Under the pieces are notes generated by a model, which made no database searches, was not told where the DNA came from, and saw only the letters and a program-made list of their open reading frames with translations. Both the position numbers and the translations under genes were made by a program. DNA of 64,000 nt from Adineta ricciae. Its lineage: Eukaryota > Rotifera > Eurotatoria > Adinetida > Adinetidae. The stretch lies in assembly GCA_905250025.1 (NCBI GenBank), contig CAJNOJ010000135.1:1-64000 (forward strand), given 5' to 3'. This document shows positions 22,401-33,833 of this stretch, in pieces; the first letter of the stretch is position 1, and every line of letters starts with the position of its first letter.

Positions 22401-22785
22401 TTTGTTTTACATCGATCAAGTGTTGAAATAAGTGATCCTTCTCATGTTTCCTACGGAATTTCATCTTCGTTATGTTTAAAACATTTGGAACAAGTTCGCA
22501 ATGCCAATGTCACAGATGAACACATTCTCATTCCTGTAAGTACAACTTCTTAATAACATTAAGATTGATTACCCATGAGAATTTGATGTTTTGCGTAATA
22601 TAATTGATAATATTCAATCTATATATTGCTTTGTATGTAAATAGGAATGCGATGCCAATGGTTTGTATTCGTCTGTTCAATGCGATCAAAACGAACGTTA
22701 TTGCTGGTGCGTTGATAAGAAGACAGGTGTAGAAATGGATGGTACACGTCGACTCAATGCTCGACCCAATTGTAATATTACTTAA
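19456..22785 (+). CDS. Secreted antistasin and thyroglobulin-1 repeat protein
   Basis: Probable extracellular protease-inhibitor or matrix protein. Twelve exons: 19456-19608, 19654-19793, 19846-19934, 19988-20203, 20257-20631, 20682-21265, 21324-21621, 21680-21845, 21893-22071, 22134-22343, 22396-22535, 22645-22785; 896 residues. Signal peptide MLAWFCLCLIVIQSNG. Residues 20-450 form an unrecognised N-terminal region ending in a Thr/Glu-rich mucin-like stretch with many N-glycosylation sites. About residues 460-673 carry six antistasin-type Cys repeats (for example CPVLDCPFGLCKHGS, GCETCQC). Three thyroglobulin type-1 units follow, marked by HCWCVT, YCSCVD and YCWCVD; the second and third are less canonical. 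The start is the first ATG before a clean signal peptide. Antistasin repeats inhibit serine proteases and Tg1 domains often inhibit cysteine proteases. Activity here is inferred only. Confidence 0.8.
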
Positions 22786-23273
22786 TGAAGTTTCATTTCG
22801 AATCTTTTGCTTTTTTGCTTCATTTCTCAACAATATTTCTGATTTATCTTTGGTGTGTATATGAACATCTGTTCATAATCCTGCAGTGCTTGTTTTATGC
22901 GTTTTGTTTTGCATGGAAATTGTCGAATAGATCAGATCATTGAATTTCAATAGAACGATTGTCTCGTAGGAAAAAACACATACATATCAGTGTTGTTTTA
23001 TAATAGTGCTCTTGTTTATAACAATAATACTCAAGAAGATTTCTCACTTAGTAAAATTTGTCCTTCGTGCATTACTAACATTGCCTACACTTATAGAAAG
23101 CTCAACAAGTGCATTTACGCTGTTCGTTTTCATGGCAATCGCAATTTGTACGTCTGAGAATCGTTACAAAGAAATAAAATAAACAATAATATGTCGAATT
23201 GACTGATTTCTTTCTCTTGAAATCACGCGCACATTCTCCTCTCGTTTTCTTCGTCGTTTCTCCTAATGAGAAC
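22786..23273. other. Spacer, no gene recognised
   Basis: 3' UTR of the antistasin/Tg1 gene and the promoter of the small Cys-rich gene. AT-rich with no supported open frame. Confidence 0.5.
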
Positions 23274-23281
23274 TATAAATA
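23274..23281 (+). promoter_or_regulatory. TATA box of small Cys-rich gene
   Basis: TATAAATA 50 bp upstream of the ATG at 23324, with a short 5' leader between them. Confidence 0.65.
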
Positions 23282-23323
23282 AGTGTTGCACTCACATACC
23301 TCAGTTTATTTCAAATACAAATT

Positions 23324-23518
23324 ATGTCGAGTGCAGGTGTAAATCAAGAAACTCAAGGCGGTACATTCAAAAATATCATCGATGATCCAGCCACAAAACC
23401 TCATTCACACGAATACGCTGAAAAAGACAAAGAGAAATGCTGTTCAACCGAAAAACCCTGTGGAAATGAGAAAAAACCGTCCGATTCGAACGAATGCGGA
23501 AATTGTCAAAAAACATAA
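23324..23518 (+). CDS. Small hydrophilic Cys-rich protein, 64 residues
   Basis: Not recognised. A complete small frame (MSSAGVNQETQGGTFKNIID start) with six cysteines in the second half (EKCCSTEKPCGNEKKP, ECGNCQKT). It is Lys/Glu-rich with no signal peptide, so probably cytosolic. Cys spacing (CC, then C, C-x2-C) would suit metal binding, but it matches no metallothionein I know. A consensus TATA box, a compact leader and a nearby poly-A signal (AATAAA about 85 bp past the stop) support a real, possibly highly expressed or inducible gene. Confidence 0.6.
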   Translation: MSSAGVNQETQGGTFKNIIDDPATKPHSHEYAEKDKEKCCSTEKPCGNEKKPSDSNECGNCQKT

Positions 23519-26500
23519 CTCGTCATTTTGAAGAAAAAAAGACTTTACTTTTGTGTATATTGTAATTAGACAGATCTGAAAATCGTTGTACTTTGTTTGA
23601 TGAATAAAATTGATTGATGGAATACGAAAGATTTTGACGATGATCATCAAGTGTGTCTTAATCAACGATTATTCTCACATCAGTTCTGCACGAGTTGACT
23701 TCTCTTGATGAGAATTGCCTGTTGTCAGTTACTAATGAATATTTTCATTTTTAGTTTCATTACCAAAAAAGAAATGTCAGAAAATAATTGGATAATAACA
23801 ATGATGAATGTCTTATATAATGATCTACTAGATTGTTATGCAAAAGAATCTTTCAAATAAAGTAATCAGCTGAAAAGAATCCCAAGAAAAAAAATGCAAA
23901 GTTCGCGATGATTATTCAAGTATTTCGATCTTCAGAGTCCAATTGAGCAGTGCGTCTTTTTTACTTCAAGTAGAAACGCTCCTCTTGATTCCGTTGTCTA
24001 GACTTACCGAAATAAATGCTCGTTGTTTTCTAGAGGGAGTTTATTCGTTGTAGGGATATCAATAGCTGTCATTCGACCTAGTAATGTAAGTATCATGGTC
24101 GTTTCTTTGATCAAGACTCGCTTTTGAAGGATAGGCATGACGTGTGAATTGATGTACATTAATCGTTCTATTCATGTCAAGTCTTGCAATAAGAAATCAG
24201 ATTTATCTTTTACTTCGATAAATATACAATGATACGCGCCTTGAAGAGAAGGAATTTAGTCATTTTTTGCTTTTGAATTTCGATTAGGTATTATTGATGG
24301 TATACATAAGTTCATCATTTATCATCGGTTTTTGTGTTTATAAATGTTCTGACATCTTCTTGTTCAATGTAGTTCAAGCGGCAACTGTTCTTCGTTGTGC
24401 GATGCATTTTTTTTGTCGGTTAGAATCATAAAAACTGACATGTATTAACCTTGACACTTGACAGATCGAGGCGTTTTCATCGTTCTTGTTTCAATCGAAT
24501 AAGATCTTCTCAGATCGATAGTTGATATAATTAAAAGATCATAAATAATTGTCAACATTTGTTTCTGATATAACCCATCTCTCTTTCTAATTATACATAT
24601 CGATAAATGAAATTCACCTAGATGAGTATATGTCCTTGCTTGATCTACTTGACACATTTCGCTCATTGATACGTATATTACAGTTCAATTGTTGTTGTCA
24701 TCATACATCCTCGAGTTTTTTTTTCTTTTCTCTCCCTCTCTCTTTCCTATGCAATGGTAAGATATTAATGTAAAGGTAACATGTGCATGTCCATCTATAT
24801 TAGATAAATATGCGTGTGCAAACAAGTTGGTAAAAACCGATTAGTTTGTAATAACGATTACATTCACACGCACATATTCACAACAAGAAACTATGCTCGT
24901 TTTTTTCTATCAACGTTCATAATTGTAACGTTGACTGTGAGCTTCTTTTTCTTACATAATGATGCTTAGGGCAAGTAGGAAAAAACGAAGAAGCAGAATA
25001 AACGTCTTGCTTTTGTCAAAGACAATAGTGAGAAAAGAGGTGCTTCTTTCTTCAAAAAGACAAAGAATAAAAGTGTGCCCTTCTCTTTACCTTTTCTTCC
25101 ACACATTTCATGTTCATTAATCTTATATGTATAAATTACTAATCAAAGTGATAATCGAGTTCAAACGCCAAGGATCATCATTCATGTTACGAAAGCAAGA
25201 TAAGAGAGTAATGTTGTATGTATGTAGTTGCTGTTTAGAATTCATCCTTTTTAATTAAAAATAAAGATCAAATAATCAGTAGATCTTGGGTCACTGCTAT
25301 CACCTACACTCGATATCGTTTATATAACAGTAATTAAGATACTGATATTGCTGTTTCTTCCATTCCCTTTCTGTATACACAACAGATTTTATAACAATTA
25401 TTTCATTCCATCTTTAACTGTAAGGTTAACAAAGAGGAACTCAATTATGAGAATAAAGAATGTTTTAATTAACTAAGTAGAAGAGAATAAATCTTTTTAG
25501 ATAGACGTATGTACCTAAGAATAAGAAATCTCTTTGCCATTGATGTTATCACACACGTACGTAATAGCACCTTATCTTCTTCTCTTTATTTTATATTACA
25601 TTAGAGACGAGATATACCGAATATCTTACCTATAAATCTCTCTTGAGAAGATTATCAATTGAAGCAACATAAAGTCTTATTTCTTTCTTTACATATTTGT
25701 TTCACAAGCTAGGTCATATTCGTATCCAATGTTGAAATATAATCTATTTTTTATTCTCTTCTATTTAGTATCTCATCCGCCTCGTTTTTTTCCTTCTCTT
25801 TTTTCTTCTAAACTGCACGTCCCTGGCAGTATGTCATGTCATCACTATTACACTATATATATATATATTCTAGACATAAAAAAAATGTAAATCAGGAGTA
25901 GTATTGATTGACAAATAGTATTCTTCGACTAGTTATGCATCTGCTACGTTTTCTCTCTCTCTCTTTTCCTCTCTCTCGTTCGTTCTTTTTCTCTCGTTTG
26001 AAGAAGCCTTGAGAGGTATGTGAAAAAAGAAACACATAATAAGAGAAGATTGGTAGAGAAGTGTGTACTCCGGAATAACATCTTAAAGATGATAAAAACG
26101 CCATTATTTGTTTTCTCGTTAACAAAAGATCGATTAATACCATCGACTTAGATAATGACTGAAAAGTCGGTCCATGAGACCAGCGAATAAAAGATATTTT
26201 GTTGAGTACGTAGATATGTTTTAAGTATTGAGTATAGTGATAGATAGAACAATAAATGGAATGACAAGAGAAAGAGAGAGAAGGAGAAGATTGCTTTGCA
26301 ATTATCTCGATATTTGGCGAAGGACATTGGAAACAGAACACGACACAAAACAGACAAAAGCACTAGAGATATTCGCGCGTCCTCTTGCATGCCAGAGCTT
26401 GCAGTAAAGACACTAGGCATAATAATGAATGAGAAGAGAACGGATAAAGTAACGCAACCATCCTTAGGAGCTATTTGTGATACTAAGCACATGAACGAAG

Positions 26501-26732
26501 TAAATATAGAAAATGACTTTTAGTTTTCCACATGAATTGATGCTGTTATTTATATTCTTCACGCCATTAGCTTTTCTTGTTTAGTATGTCCGACAATGGA
26601 GTCAACTATAATTATCATCGAACAACTAATGGTTATTCAACAGCATACACACAATTTCTTCTCGAGCTCTTTTCTTCTCGACTAGATCAGTCCTCAATAA
26701 TGACAAGTTTGATTCTTCTCATTTGAAATCAT
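23519..26732. other. 3.2 kb gene-poor region
   Basis: AT-rich. Contains a (TA)n run near 25854-25868, a long CT-rich tract at 25940-26000, a GA-rich stretch at 26265-26295 and scattered pyrimidine tracts. Open frames at 24445-24666, 25892-26341 and 26296-26523 are low-complexity or antisense to each other and lack coherent splicing. It could be a long 5' UTR or regulatory region of the ENT gene that follows. Confidence 0.5.
25940..26000. repeat. Interrupted CT-rich tract
   Basis: CTCTCTCTCTCTTTTCCTCTCTCTCG-type low-complexity sequence, mirrored by a GA-rich stretch about 300 bp downstream (26268-26292). Confidence 0.8.
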
Positions 26733-28664
26733 ATGAGAATGATTGGCAAACCAGTTGATACGATTGTTATTACATCTGATACGTTTGATCGAGTACCTAA
26801 TGATAGGTAAAATGAGATGAAGAATATTTAATTGAAATCATCTGGATTGTTTATTTATTTGTCTATTAAGATGTTTTATCGTGTTTTTATCATTTCTTAT
26901 TCATGGACTCGGATGTTTTTTACCATGGAATTTATTATTTCATAGTTATGAAGTAAAATTGACCGTGTTAGTTTAATGTTGTGAAAGGTTTATTGAGCTT
27001 CTTTAGTATTTCGTCTGTTGTAAATTTCTTGGTGACGATTCGGATGTCTATCGTCAGCATTTTCTCAGCTTTTGTGCATTAGCTGCTCTTCTTGCAGCTT
27101 TAGTCACCACTGGTATCGGCCTTTTCATAGGTTTTCAGTAAGTACAGCGAAATTCTCGTAAGTTTTCCAACATATTTTCATTGTAGTGGCGATACCAAAC
27201 GACGGGTTATCCCATCGATCGTCGTTCTGATTATAATGTTTATTCTACAGGTGCTTTTTGCCGTTTTCGATGCTCGTGATTGTAAGAAGATGATTTGATC
27301 ATTAACAATACAATTGTTCATTCATACTTTAGCGTCAGGTGTCTTCCTTTGTGTAACAATTCTGAATATTGTCGTTATCGGAGGTAACAGAAACCAATGA
27401 TTAATCTCCTCCTTTTGCAGTTGGTGACTTTTAGCTTTTATCGGACTATATTTATCCAGTATTGTTGGTATTGTATCATATTTTCCTGATCGATATGTAA
27501 ATGCCCTTGTCATCGGCTCGGTAAGTCGTAAAATGAATATTAAGATGACAAAATTTTTTCGAAACTTTTAGTCCTTGGGAATCTTAATCGCGATTTTTGG
27601 AAAAGTGTTCTTTGAATATTGTAAGAAGAAGATTTTCAATTCGAAAACTCCTTAAAAATCTTTCGTTTAGATTCCAACGATTCAAGAATTCTTGCTATTT
27701 ATTTTCTTGTATCAGCTGTTATTATTCTTTTCATTTGCTTTGACGTCTATTTCGCTTTTCCTTATTCAGTTAGTAAAACGTTCGTTGGTTTTATTCGATT
27801 CATGAACATTTTTTGTCGTAGCGTTTGTTTCGATTTTATCATACATCGATCAAAATTGATCTTCTTCATACGACGAAAGGACGTGTTTTTCAAGTTCCGT
27901 ATGGAGGTGTGATGAAACAAGTAAAATCAATTGATTTCTGTGGATGAGAAACTTGTATTCGTGTTTTCTTAGATCTGGCTTCAATGTTTCTCGATATTTA
28001 TACATTATTTTACAACATTAACTCTTTTTCCAACTATTCTTAGTCAAGTGCAAAGTGCAACAGCGAATTTTTCTCCACCAAGTAAAAGGAAAAATTTCAT
28101 GTCGAACACTTCGTTCATTCGTATTGATCCTTTCAGTCCGAAATCTTGATTTTTCCGATGCAATTGTTCTTATCAATTTCGGTCTCTTCAATCTTCTCGG
28201 AAATTGTCTTGCTGGTTGCATAAAAAAAGTAGTGAACAGTTTTGCCTTGTATTTCTACAGAATGTCGTTCTCTGTTTAGCCATATTCGCGCTGGATCTCT
28301 CTATTTGTGTTTCTTCGTGCGATCATATCATTTTCAACATTTCTTTTTGTTAATTTCGAACCCTACACTCGACATAACATCCCCGTCGCCATCCAAAATG
28401 ATTATACTTTTATGGGATTAGTCATGGGCTTCGCATTTACGCACGGATACTTCAATTCAATCTTACACATGTTAACAACAAAGTATGGAAGAAAAACACG
28501 TCGACAATTCGTGAGAAAATCCATGAAATATTCTTTTTTTTAGGTCAGTCGAACCATATCTATCAGCAACAACCGCGGTTATCCTACAATTGTTCATTCT
28601 TATTGGTAGTTTTTGTGGAATTATCGGCTCGTTTGTGTATTATTTCATAGCAACAACGCTTTAA
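26733..28664 (+). CDS. Equilibrative nucleoside transporter (ENT, SLC29 family)
   Basis: Multi-pass plasma-membrane carrier for nucleosides. Thirteen short exons in frame: 26733-26806, 26871-26952, 27007-27137, 27187-27281, 27333-27383, 27435-27520, 27572-27620, 27671-27768, 27822-27920, 27973-28081, 28137-28228, 28280-28482, 28544-28664; 429 residues, close to the family's usual 450. Signatures: FLIHGLGCFLPWNLLFHSYE (ENT first helix, GxGxLLPWN), a loop with the LGDDSDVYRQ stretch, IWLQCFSIFIHYFTTLTLFP (ENT IWPLxxSVFFVFFVTLxLFP), LINFGLFNLLGNCLAGCIKK (FNxxDLLGR), SRWISLFVFLRAIISFSTFL (TM9 ARxLFxPLF) and GLVMGFAFTHGYFNSILHML (AFSNGYLGSL). The functionally important TM4 Asp and Arg positions (FNxGDxxGR) read FNLLGN here, so activity may differ. 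The exact start is uncertain. Confidence 0.8.
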
Positions 28665-28820
28665 CAATCGTTGACACTCTCCTTCACCTAATTTTGTCTC
28701 ATCTGAACTTGTTTGTCTAGAATAAAAAGATTTGATTGATAAGAATATGAACAGATAGAGAAAATAATGAAGAACACAATAAAATCTAGGGTTTGATCTG
28801 TTCCCTGGTTGTTCAAGGTC

Positions 28821-29828
28821 TTAATGCATGTCATATTCACAGAGTAAAGGATGTAATGGTGATGTTCGCATTGCTGATGAATGACAACAGGTAACATTGG
28901 TATCGTTTAGCCATTTCAAACCTCGAGAAGTTTGAACGAATGGGTGATGAGGACCAAGTTTAAGTATTCGTTGGAGAATGTTCTCTGATGTCCGACTGTT
29001 CTTTTGTCCATGAAATATCAGATAAACTCCATCACAGTACGGTGCGCATTCTGGTTTATCAGACAAATTTTCGTAATTATTAATAGAAATCGGTCCGAAA
29101 GGATCATATCGACATAGTAAATGAGTAGTTTTCGCTTTCCACAACATAATATTCATCGCTGTTTCATCGAAATTCGCATCAAGAAATTCTCTCTTCTGCA
29201 TCAACGCCAAAACCCGTCGAAGGAACGGATACGCTCGGAATGTCCATGCAAATGTTGCGTGCATATACGGAACAATTCGTTGTTTAATCTCATATCGTTC
29301 CAAGAATGTTTGGTAATTTCGCGCATCGTCTGGATGTTTTGGCGCTAATGGAACATCATACGGCCAGTGATGAAGCATATCGAATAGTAAATCGATGTTG
29401 TAATTCACAACAGAATCAACTTCGAGTTGAACGCCGTATTTGACTTCACTGGAAATCATGGCGAGAAGTTTGCAGGCGAATTGTGTTTCACCACAATCAT
29501 CTTGGGAAATGCGTTCGATGAAAACACGGGGATGTCGTGTAGAATTGATAATTAAATCAAAATCAATCGGGAAAATGATAATTGGGCGTGTAGAAAATAA
29601 ATGAACGGAATCGAGTAGAACATCGAGTAAATCTCGGTAAATTTTATGATGGGATATAAAAGTAACGAATGCTTCTTTTGGATAATGAGTTCGACGCACT
29701 CGAGGTCGCAGGAATTTTGGAACATAAGGTTTTAGTGAGAGATATGATTGTTTGTAGATGAAAAATGATAAGAAAAGGAAGAATAATAGTCGAAGAACAA
29801 AAGTTTTTCTATCCGAACTGCTTAACAT
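28821..29828 (-). CDS. Type II membrane glycosyltransferase-like protein, intronless copy
   Basis: Single exon, 335 residues from the ATG at 29828. A short basic N-terminus is followed by one hydrophobic anchor (FVLRLLFFLFLSFFIYKQ), the topology of Golgi glycosyltransferases. The lumenal domain starts PKEAFVTFISHHKIYRDLL with SVHLFSTRPIIIFPIDFDL, continues with QLEVDSVVNYNIDLLFDMLH (candidate metal/nucleotide-binding acidic motif) and NFDETAMNIMLWKAK, and ends in TCCHSSAMRTSPLHPLLCEY. The same motifs in the same order occur in the next gene (30066-31327), so they are tandem paralogs. The fold resembles nucleotide-diphospho-sugar transferases, but I cannot name the family. The Cys-Cys pair and HPLLCE tail are shared hallmarks. 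Confidence 0.65.
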   Translation of the reverse strand: MLSSSDRKTFVLRLLFFLFLSFFIYKQSYLSLKPYVPKFLRPRVRRTHYPKEAFVTFISHHKIYRDLLDVLLDSVHLFSTRPIIIFPIDFDLIINSTRHPRVFIERISQDDCGETQFACKLLAMISSEVKYGVQLEVDSVVNYNIDLLFDMLHHWPYDVPLAPKHPDDARNYQTFLERYEIKQRIVPYMHATFAWTFRAYPFLRRVLALMQKREFLDANFDETAMNIMLWKAKTTHLLCRYDPFGPISINNYENLSDKPECAPYCDGVYLIFHGQKNSRTSENILQRILKLGPHHPFVQTSRGLKWLNDTNVTCCHSSAMRTSPLHPLLCEYDMH

Positions 29829-30065
29829 GTGATCGAATTTGTTTGTTAAATGACTTCTCTTACTTTTTCTCTCTTTCAAGAACAAAATTCACATTTTCTT
29901 TTCGTTCTTCATTTAGTACACATTCAAAACTCGAACTTCTATAAATAACATTGAATAAAAGTTCTATTTATTAACAAAATAAATATAATCACAAAAAGCA
30001 TGTATTATCATCATGGATAAATTTAACCTAATTCACAAACAGAAACATCTATCGATCGAGTTTCA

Positions 30066-31327
30066 TCATTGGTGTTCACACAACAACGGATGAATTGGTG
30101 AACGTTTACTATCAGGATAACAACAAGTGGCAGTTGTATCATTAATATGTCTCATTCCACCTATTCCGAACAACTGAACAGTAGGTTTACCAGCATTTGC
30201 TTTAAGTCGAGTTAATAGTGCAGCGGAGATCTTCGCATCTTTACAACCGTGTAAAGTAATAAACGCTGTGTGACAAAATTCAGTACAATTCGTGATATTC
30301 GGCCATCGTTCATAGGCATCAGAATATGTAAAATAAGGATCTAAACAAATTAGTTGTATTTCTGTTTGTCATTTTGTTAAAACAAGTTCTTTTACCATAT
30401 TTACACATGGTATGATTCGCTCCAGCTCTCCACAGCATGACATTCACAGCTGTTTCGTCGAAGTTTGATCCTTGGAAATGGCCTTGTCTTAAAAGTGAAT
30501 GAAGAGTTTTGAGAAATGGAAGAGCACGATAGTTCCAAATGATATGTGCATGAATGTATGGTGTGGTTGCTCTTGATACATTGAATTGTCGAGCGAAGTG
30601 CCCCCAATTCCTCGGATCGGTTGGATGACGTGGAGAAATCGGTAATGGATAAGGCCAAACGTGAAGAACTTCGAAAAGAATATCAACATTGTAATTCACA
30701 ACATCATCGGTTTCCATTAAAACACCGTAATCAACATTGCTGCTAACAATTGCGTGTATCTTACAAAAATAGACCGACTAAAGTATAAAAAATATTTCAA
30801 ATTCAATTCGAAAGTAAAAAAAGAACGAACATTACCGGTCCACAATCTTTTTGTGAAATACGTCTTTTGATTACCCGAGGATATTGTTTCGGATCAATAT
30901 CAAGATCTACATCAATACCAAAGGCAATAACCGGTCGAGTCGAAAATGCGTGAACAGAATCTAAGAATACTTTCAGTAATGCCAAATAACTTGGGTGATT
31001 ATTACTAAACGTTACAAACGCTTCCTTTGGTTGCCAAGAACTATTCGTTTTGACATTATCTGGTGGTTGATTAACAATATTTCCAACAGAAGAATTGATT
31101 CCATTAATTTTATCCGTTTGAGATTTAGAAATATTCGACAGTTTGTGGCGACTGGAGTTAGAAAATGAGATCAGTATGTTTCGAGTCAGGATTATCGGAG
31201 TTTTCACATCAATTTTGTAGATAAATAAATATGAGAGAAGAAAAGCGACGGCGAATATAAGAAACACTCGAAGTAATGATGATCTATTATAGAAATTATT
31301 GAGAGAAGTCGAACTTCCATTCATCAT
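30066..31327 (-). CDS. Type II membrane glycosyltransferase-like protein, three-exon paralog
   Basis: Exons 31327-30836, 30777-30396, 30340-30066; 382 residues. Starts at MMNGSSTSLNNFYN, then a membrane anchor (LLRVFLIFAVAFLLSYLFIY) and a longer stem than its paralog. The lumenal domain has QPKEAFVTFSNNHPSYLALL, FSTRPVIAFGIDVDLDIDP, LMETDDVVNYNVDILFEVLH (METDD replaces LEVDS), YIHAHIIWNYRALPFLKTLH, GSNFDETAVNVMLWRAG and TCCYPDSKRSPIHPLLCEH. Multiple N-glycosylation sites. Introns at two positions are missing from the downstream copy. Likely Golgi lumen; the donor and acceptor substrates are unknown. Confidence 0.65.
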
Positions 31328-33097
31328 TTGAACATAAACAGTAGGATCAATTTTATACAATACAAAAGTCAATCACAATCTAAAACGAGAAAAGAAACAC
31401 TTTTATGTTAAATACAAATGTAAAATAACCTACTCGCTTTACACAAAAACACAAGAGAAAACAAAGAACAACATGCAAAATAATCAAAATGGCTTCTTAA
31501 CACCTGTTCTTATTCCAAAAAATTCACGAACCTTCAACAATCATCAAATTCTCTACGCATCTCATACTAATTCAATAAAAACAAATTTATGTAATTTAAC
31601 TAGATGATTATTAAATGCACTCACACATAATCCTTCGTATTTCAAATCGATTTCGCTGAAAAGTATTGCTTTTCTCTGCTATCTGACTACTCACATGAAT
31701 GTGTGCGACACATGTGTATCAAAAACACATTTTGACAACAATCACACTCTTTCTAAAAACATATTTTCCTGCCCTATAATCAAAAACATAATGTTTCTTA
31801 TCTTTACTTTTCTTGTAAACAAAACTCGTCTGGTTGAGACGATATTTACTAAGGAAAGTAAGATTTTTTTCTTGGTAAAAAAACCAGAAGACTTTCAAAG
31901 TCATCTACTAATGAATTTCTTTTTTAAAGAAAAAAAGAGAATAAAAAGAAAGTGTCGCTTCTTTTCTGACATCAGTCGATTCAATACGCAAGAATAAACC
32001 CACCAACCAATGACATGTACTATGATAATTTAACTGAAGACTAACTCACGATTATTTTCCATATACAAATCGACTCTCAAATACTTTCACTTCAACTGAT
32101 TTTGTCTCTCAATTAACACACTGTCGAGCCTCACAGTTCCGTTGACCTTTCTTTGACGGTTGTCCTTCATATGTCAGACTTACATTCAACGAGAACGAAA
32201 AACAACGTATTACTATGTGGCTTGCTCCTACGAAAAAGAAAATGATTTGTTCTACCTCTCATGTAAATATCTACAGCAGAATAAACACATGGATATGAGC
32301 GAAAAAGGTAGAAAATAGTCCATAGTGAAATAGGAGGAAAAAAACCTGGGTATTCGATACAAAAGGACAAACGATAATGAAGAAATAACTCACCGAGATT
32401 TTTCGTTGACAGTCGGATCGAACTATCGTTTGTTTGAATAACACTTTTTCATTGTTCAAAAATCGATGTTGCACTTCTATTTGATCAAAGAACAATATCG
32501 TATTTGCCAAGATTGTAAAACATAAGAAGAGTAAATAAATATTACAAGACAAATATCATTTGGATTGTTCTTCCTCAAAATATCCGTATGATTCAGCGAA
32601 ACAACGCTTATTTCGTATAGAACCTTCTACCAATGAATATGTCGTTATTTCTTCTCAATGATATGCATAAGTCTTATGACTTGCCACGGACAAAGTTTTA
32701 TAAACGATCAAACGAATATTGAAGAGGAAGGAAAAGAAATTGATGTGGTATACCATTGATATTTACTTTTGTCGCTTGGAGTCAGAAGAAAAAATGAAAT
32801 AAAATATGTTTGTTTGATTAGAAATGGAACTTAAAAGAACTTTTTTTTCTTTTGGAAACATTAAAAATATATTTCGATGTCGTTCATTATCAGACAGGAT
32901 TTTGCAGAACTTAAGGAGAAATGTATGTTCTCATTTGAAACTTTATTCTTTTCGTTCTTCATTGAAAATCGTTACACCATATGAAATGTTTTTCTCTACT
33001 TTCGAGCAGACTGTAAACGTAATATACGAATGTAAGTGGCTCTTACATATTTAGTTTTTTATTCATTCTCCGTTAAGAACTGATGAGTAGATATGAA

Positions 33098-33560
33098 TTG
33101 CACACGACAATGCTGGAACGGCGGGATGAGAGGCTTCTTTCAACTTATCCAACGTATTGCTAAGATCTGCAGTCATTATTGCGGTTTCCACCTTCGTGAC
33201 ACAGGTTTCTTTTATCTATGGCGAAGAATCTCGTTGAGAATAACACAATATGTTACAAACATTGTTGTTCAAAGATGTGTAATTGAGCAGAACTATTCTG
33301 CCTATTGGAGTATTATTGACAAGAATACAAAGAAAAAAGTGATGTTGATGATCTGTGCTGAACCAATACTTGTAGAAATGTTGAAGACCTCAATTTTTCA
33401 ATAAACAGTCAGATCTTTTTTTTATTCGCAGAATAGCATGATGCCATTTAGCATCTTGGTTACACGGAAATCCTGTGTAAAAAGCACAACAACCATATGC
33501 ACAACTAACTGTTTTATTCTTTTGACATAGTAATGAATGAGACAAACATTGAGCTTGATT
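33098..33560 (-). pseudogene. Possible Cys-rich gene relic
   Basis: Read on the minus strand, about 33558-33412 encodes a Cys-rich segment (GNNQAQCLSHSLLCQKNKTV, SCAYGCCAFYTGFPCN) ending in a TGA. About 33210-33070 encodes a second open block (VTKVETAIMTADLSNTLDKL, KEASHPAVPALSC) that begins after an AG acceptor-like CCATAG. No ATG or reliable donor links them and the sequence between them is broken by stops. Protein-like composition suggests a decayed or fragmentary gene. The family was not recognised. Confidence 0.25.
33383..33415 (+). repeat. Short direct repeat, copy 1
   Basis: TTGAAGACCTCAATTTTTCAATAAACAGTCAGAT-type sequence, nearly matching 33834-33866, which lies 10 bp upstream of the ARMH1 start codon. 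It suggests a partial duplication of the ARMH1 leader. Confidence 0.5.
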
Positions 33561-33833
33561 GTTTCCTCGTGCATATTATCCGATCTCCTCGTTATCAACT
33601 GGACTTTATCGAATTTATGTTCACTGTAATATTGTCAGACATTGTCCTATTGTTATACTCTGTTAAAAATTATTAATAAATTGAAGAAAAGTGCATCTCT
33701 GTTCAAAAGTAAAAGCGAACTTTTTTTTCTCTCTTTCTTTCGGTGCATATTAATGACGAGGAGAATGTTTAAAAGGTAAAGGAATTCATTTTGAAGGTTT
33801 GTGCTTAGCGATCATTTTCAAAAATGGTGAAGT

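Noticed and set aside
25892..26523. Overlapping open frames of 75-149 codons on both strands
   Set aside because: They are created by CT/GA low-complexity sequence, overlap each other in antisense, and have no splice or family support.
31695..33054. Plus-strand and minus-strand frames of 60-100 codons
   Set aside because: Phe/Lys-rich translations typical of AT-rich non-coding DNA.
33093..33404. 103-codon plus-strand frame
   Set aside because: Composition is not protein-like in context and the opposite strand carries more convincing coding blocks; no family match.
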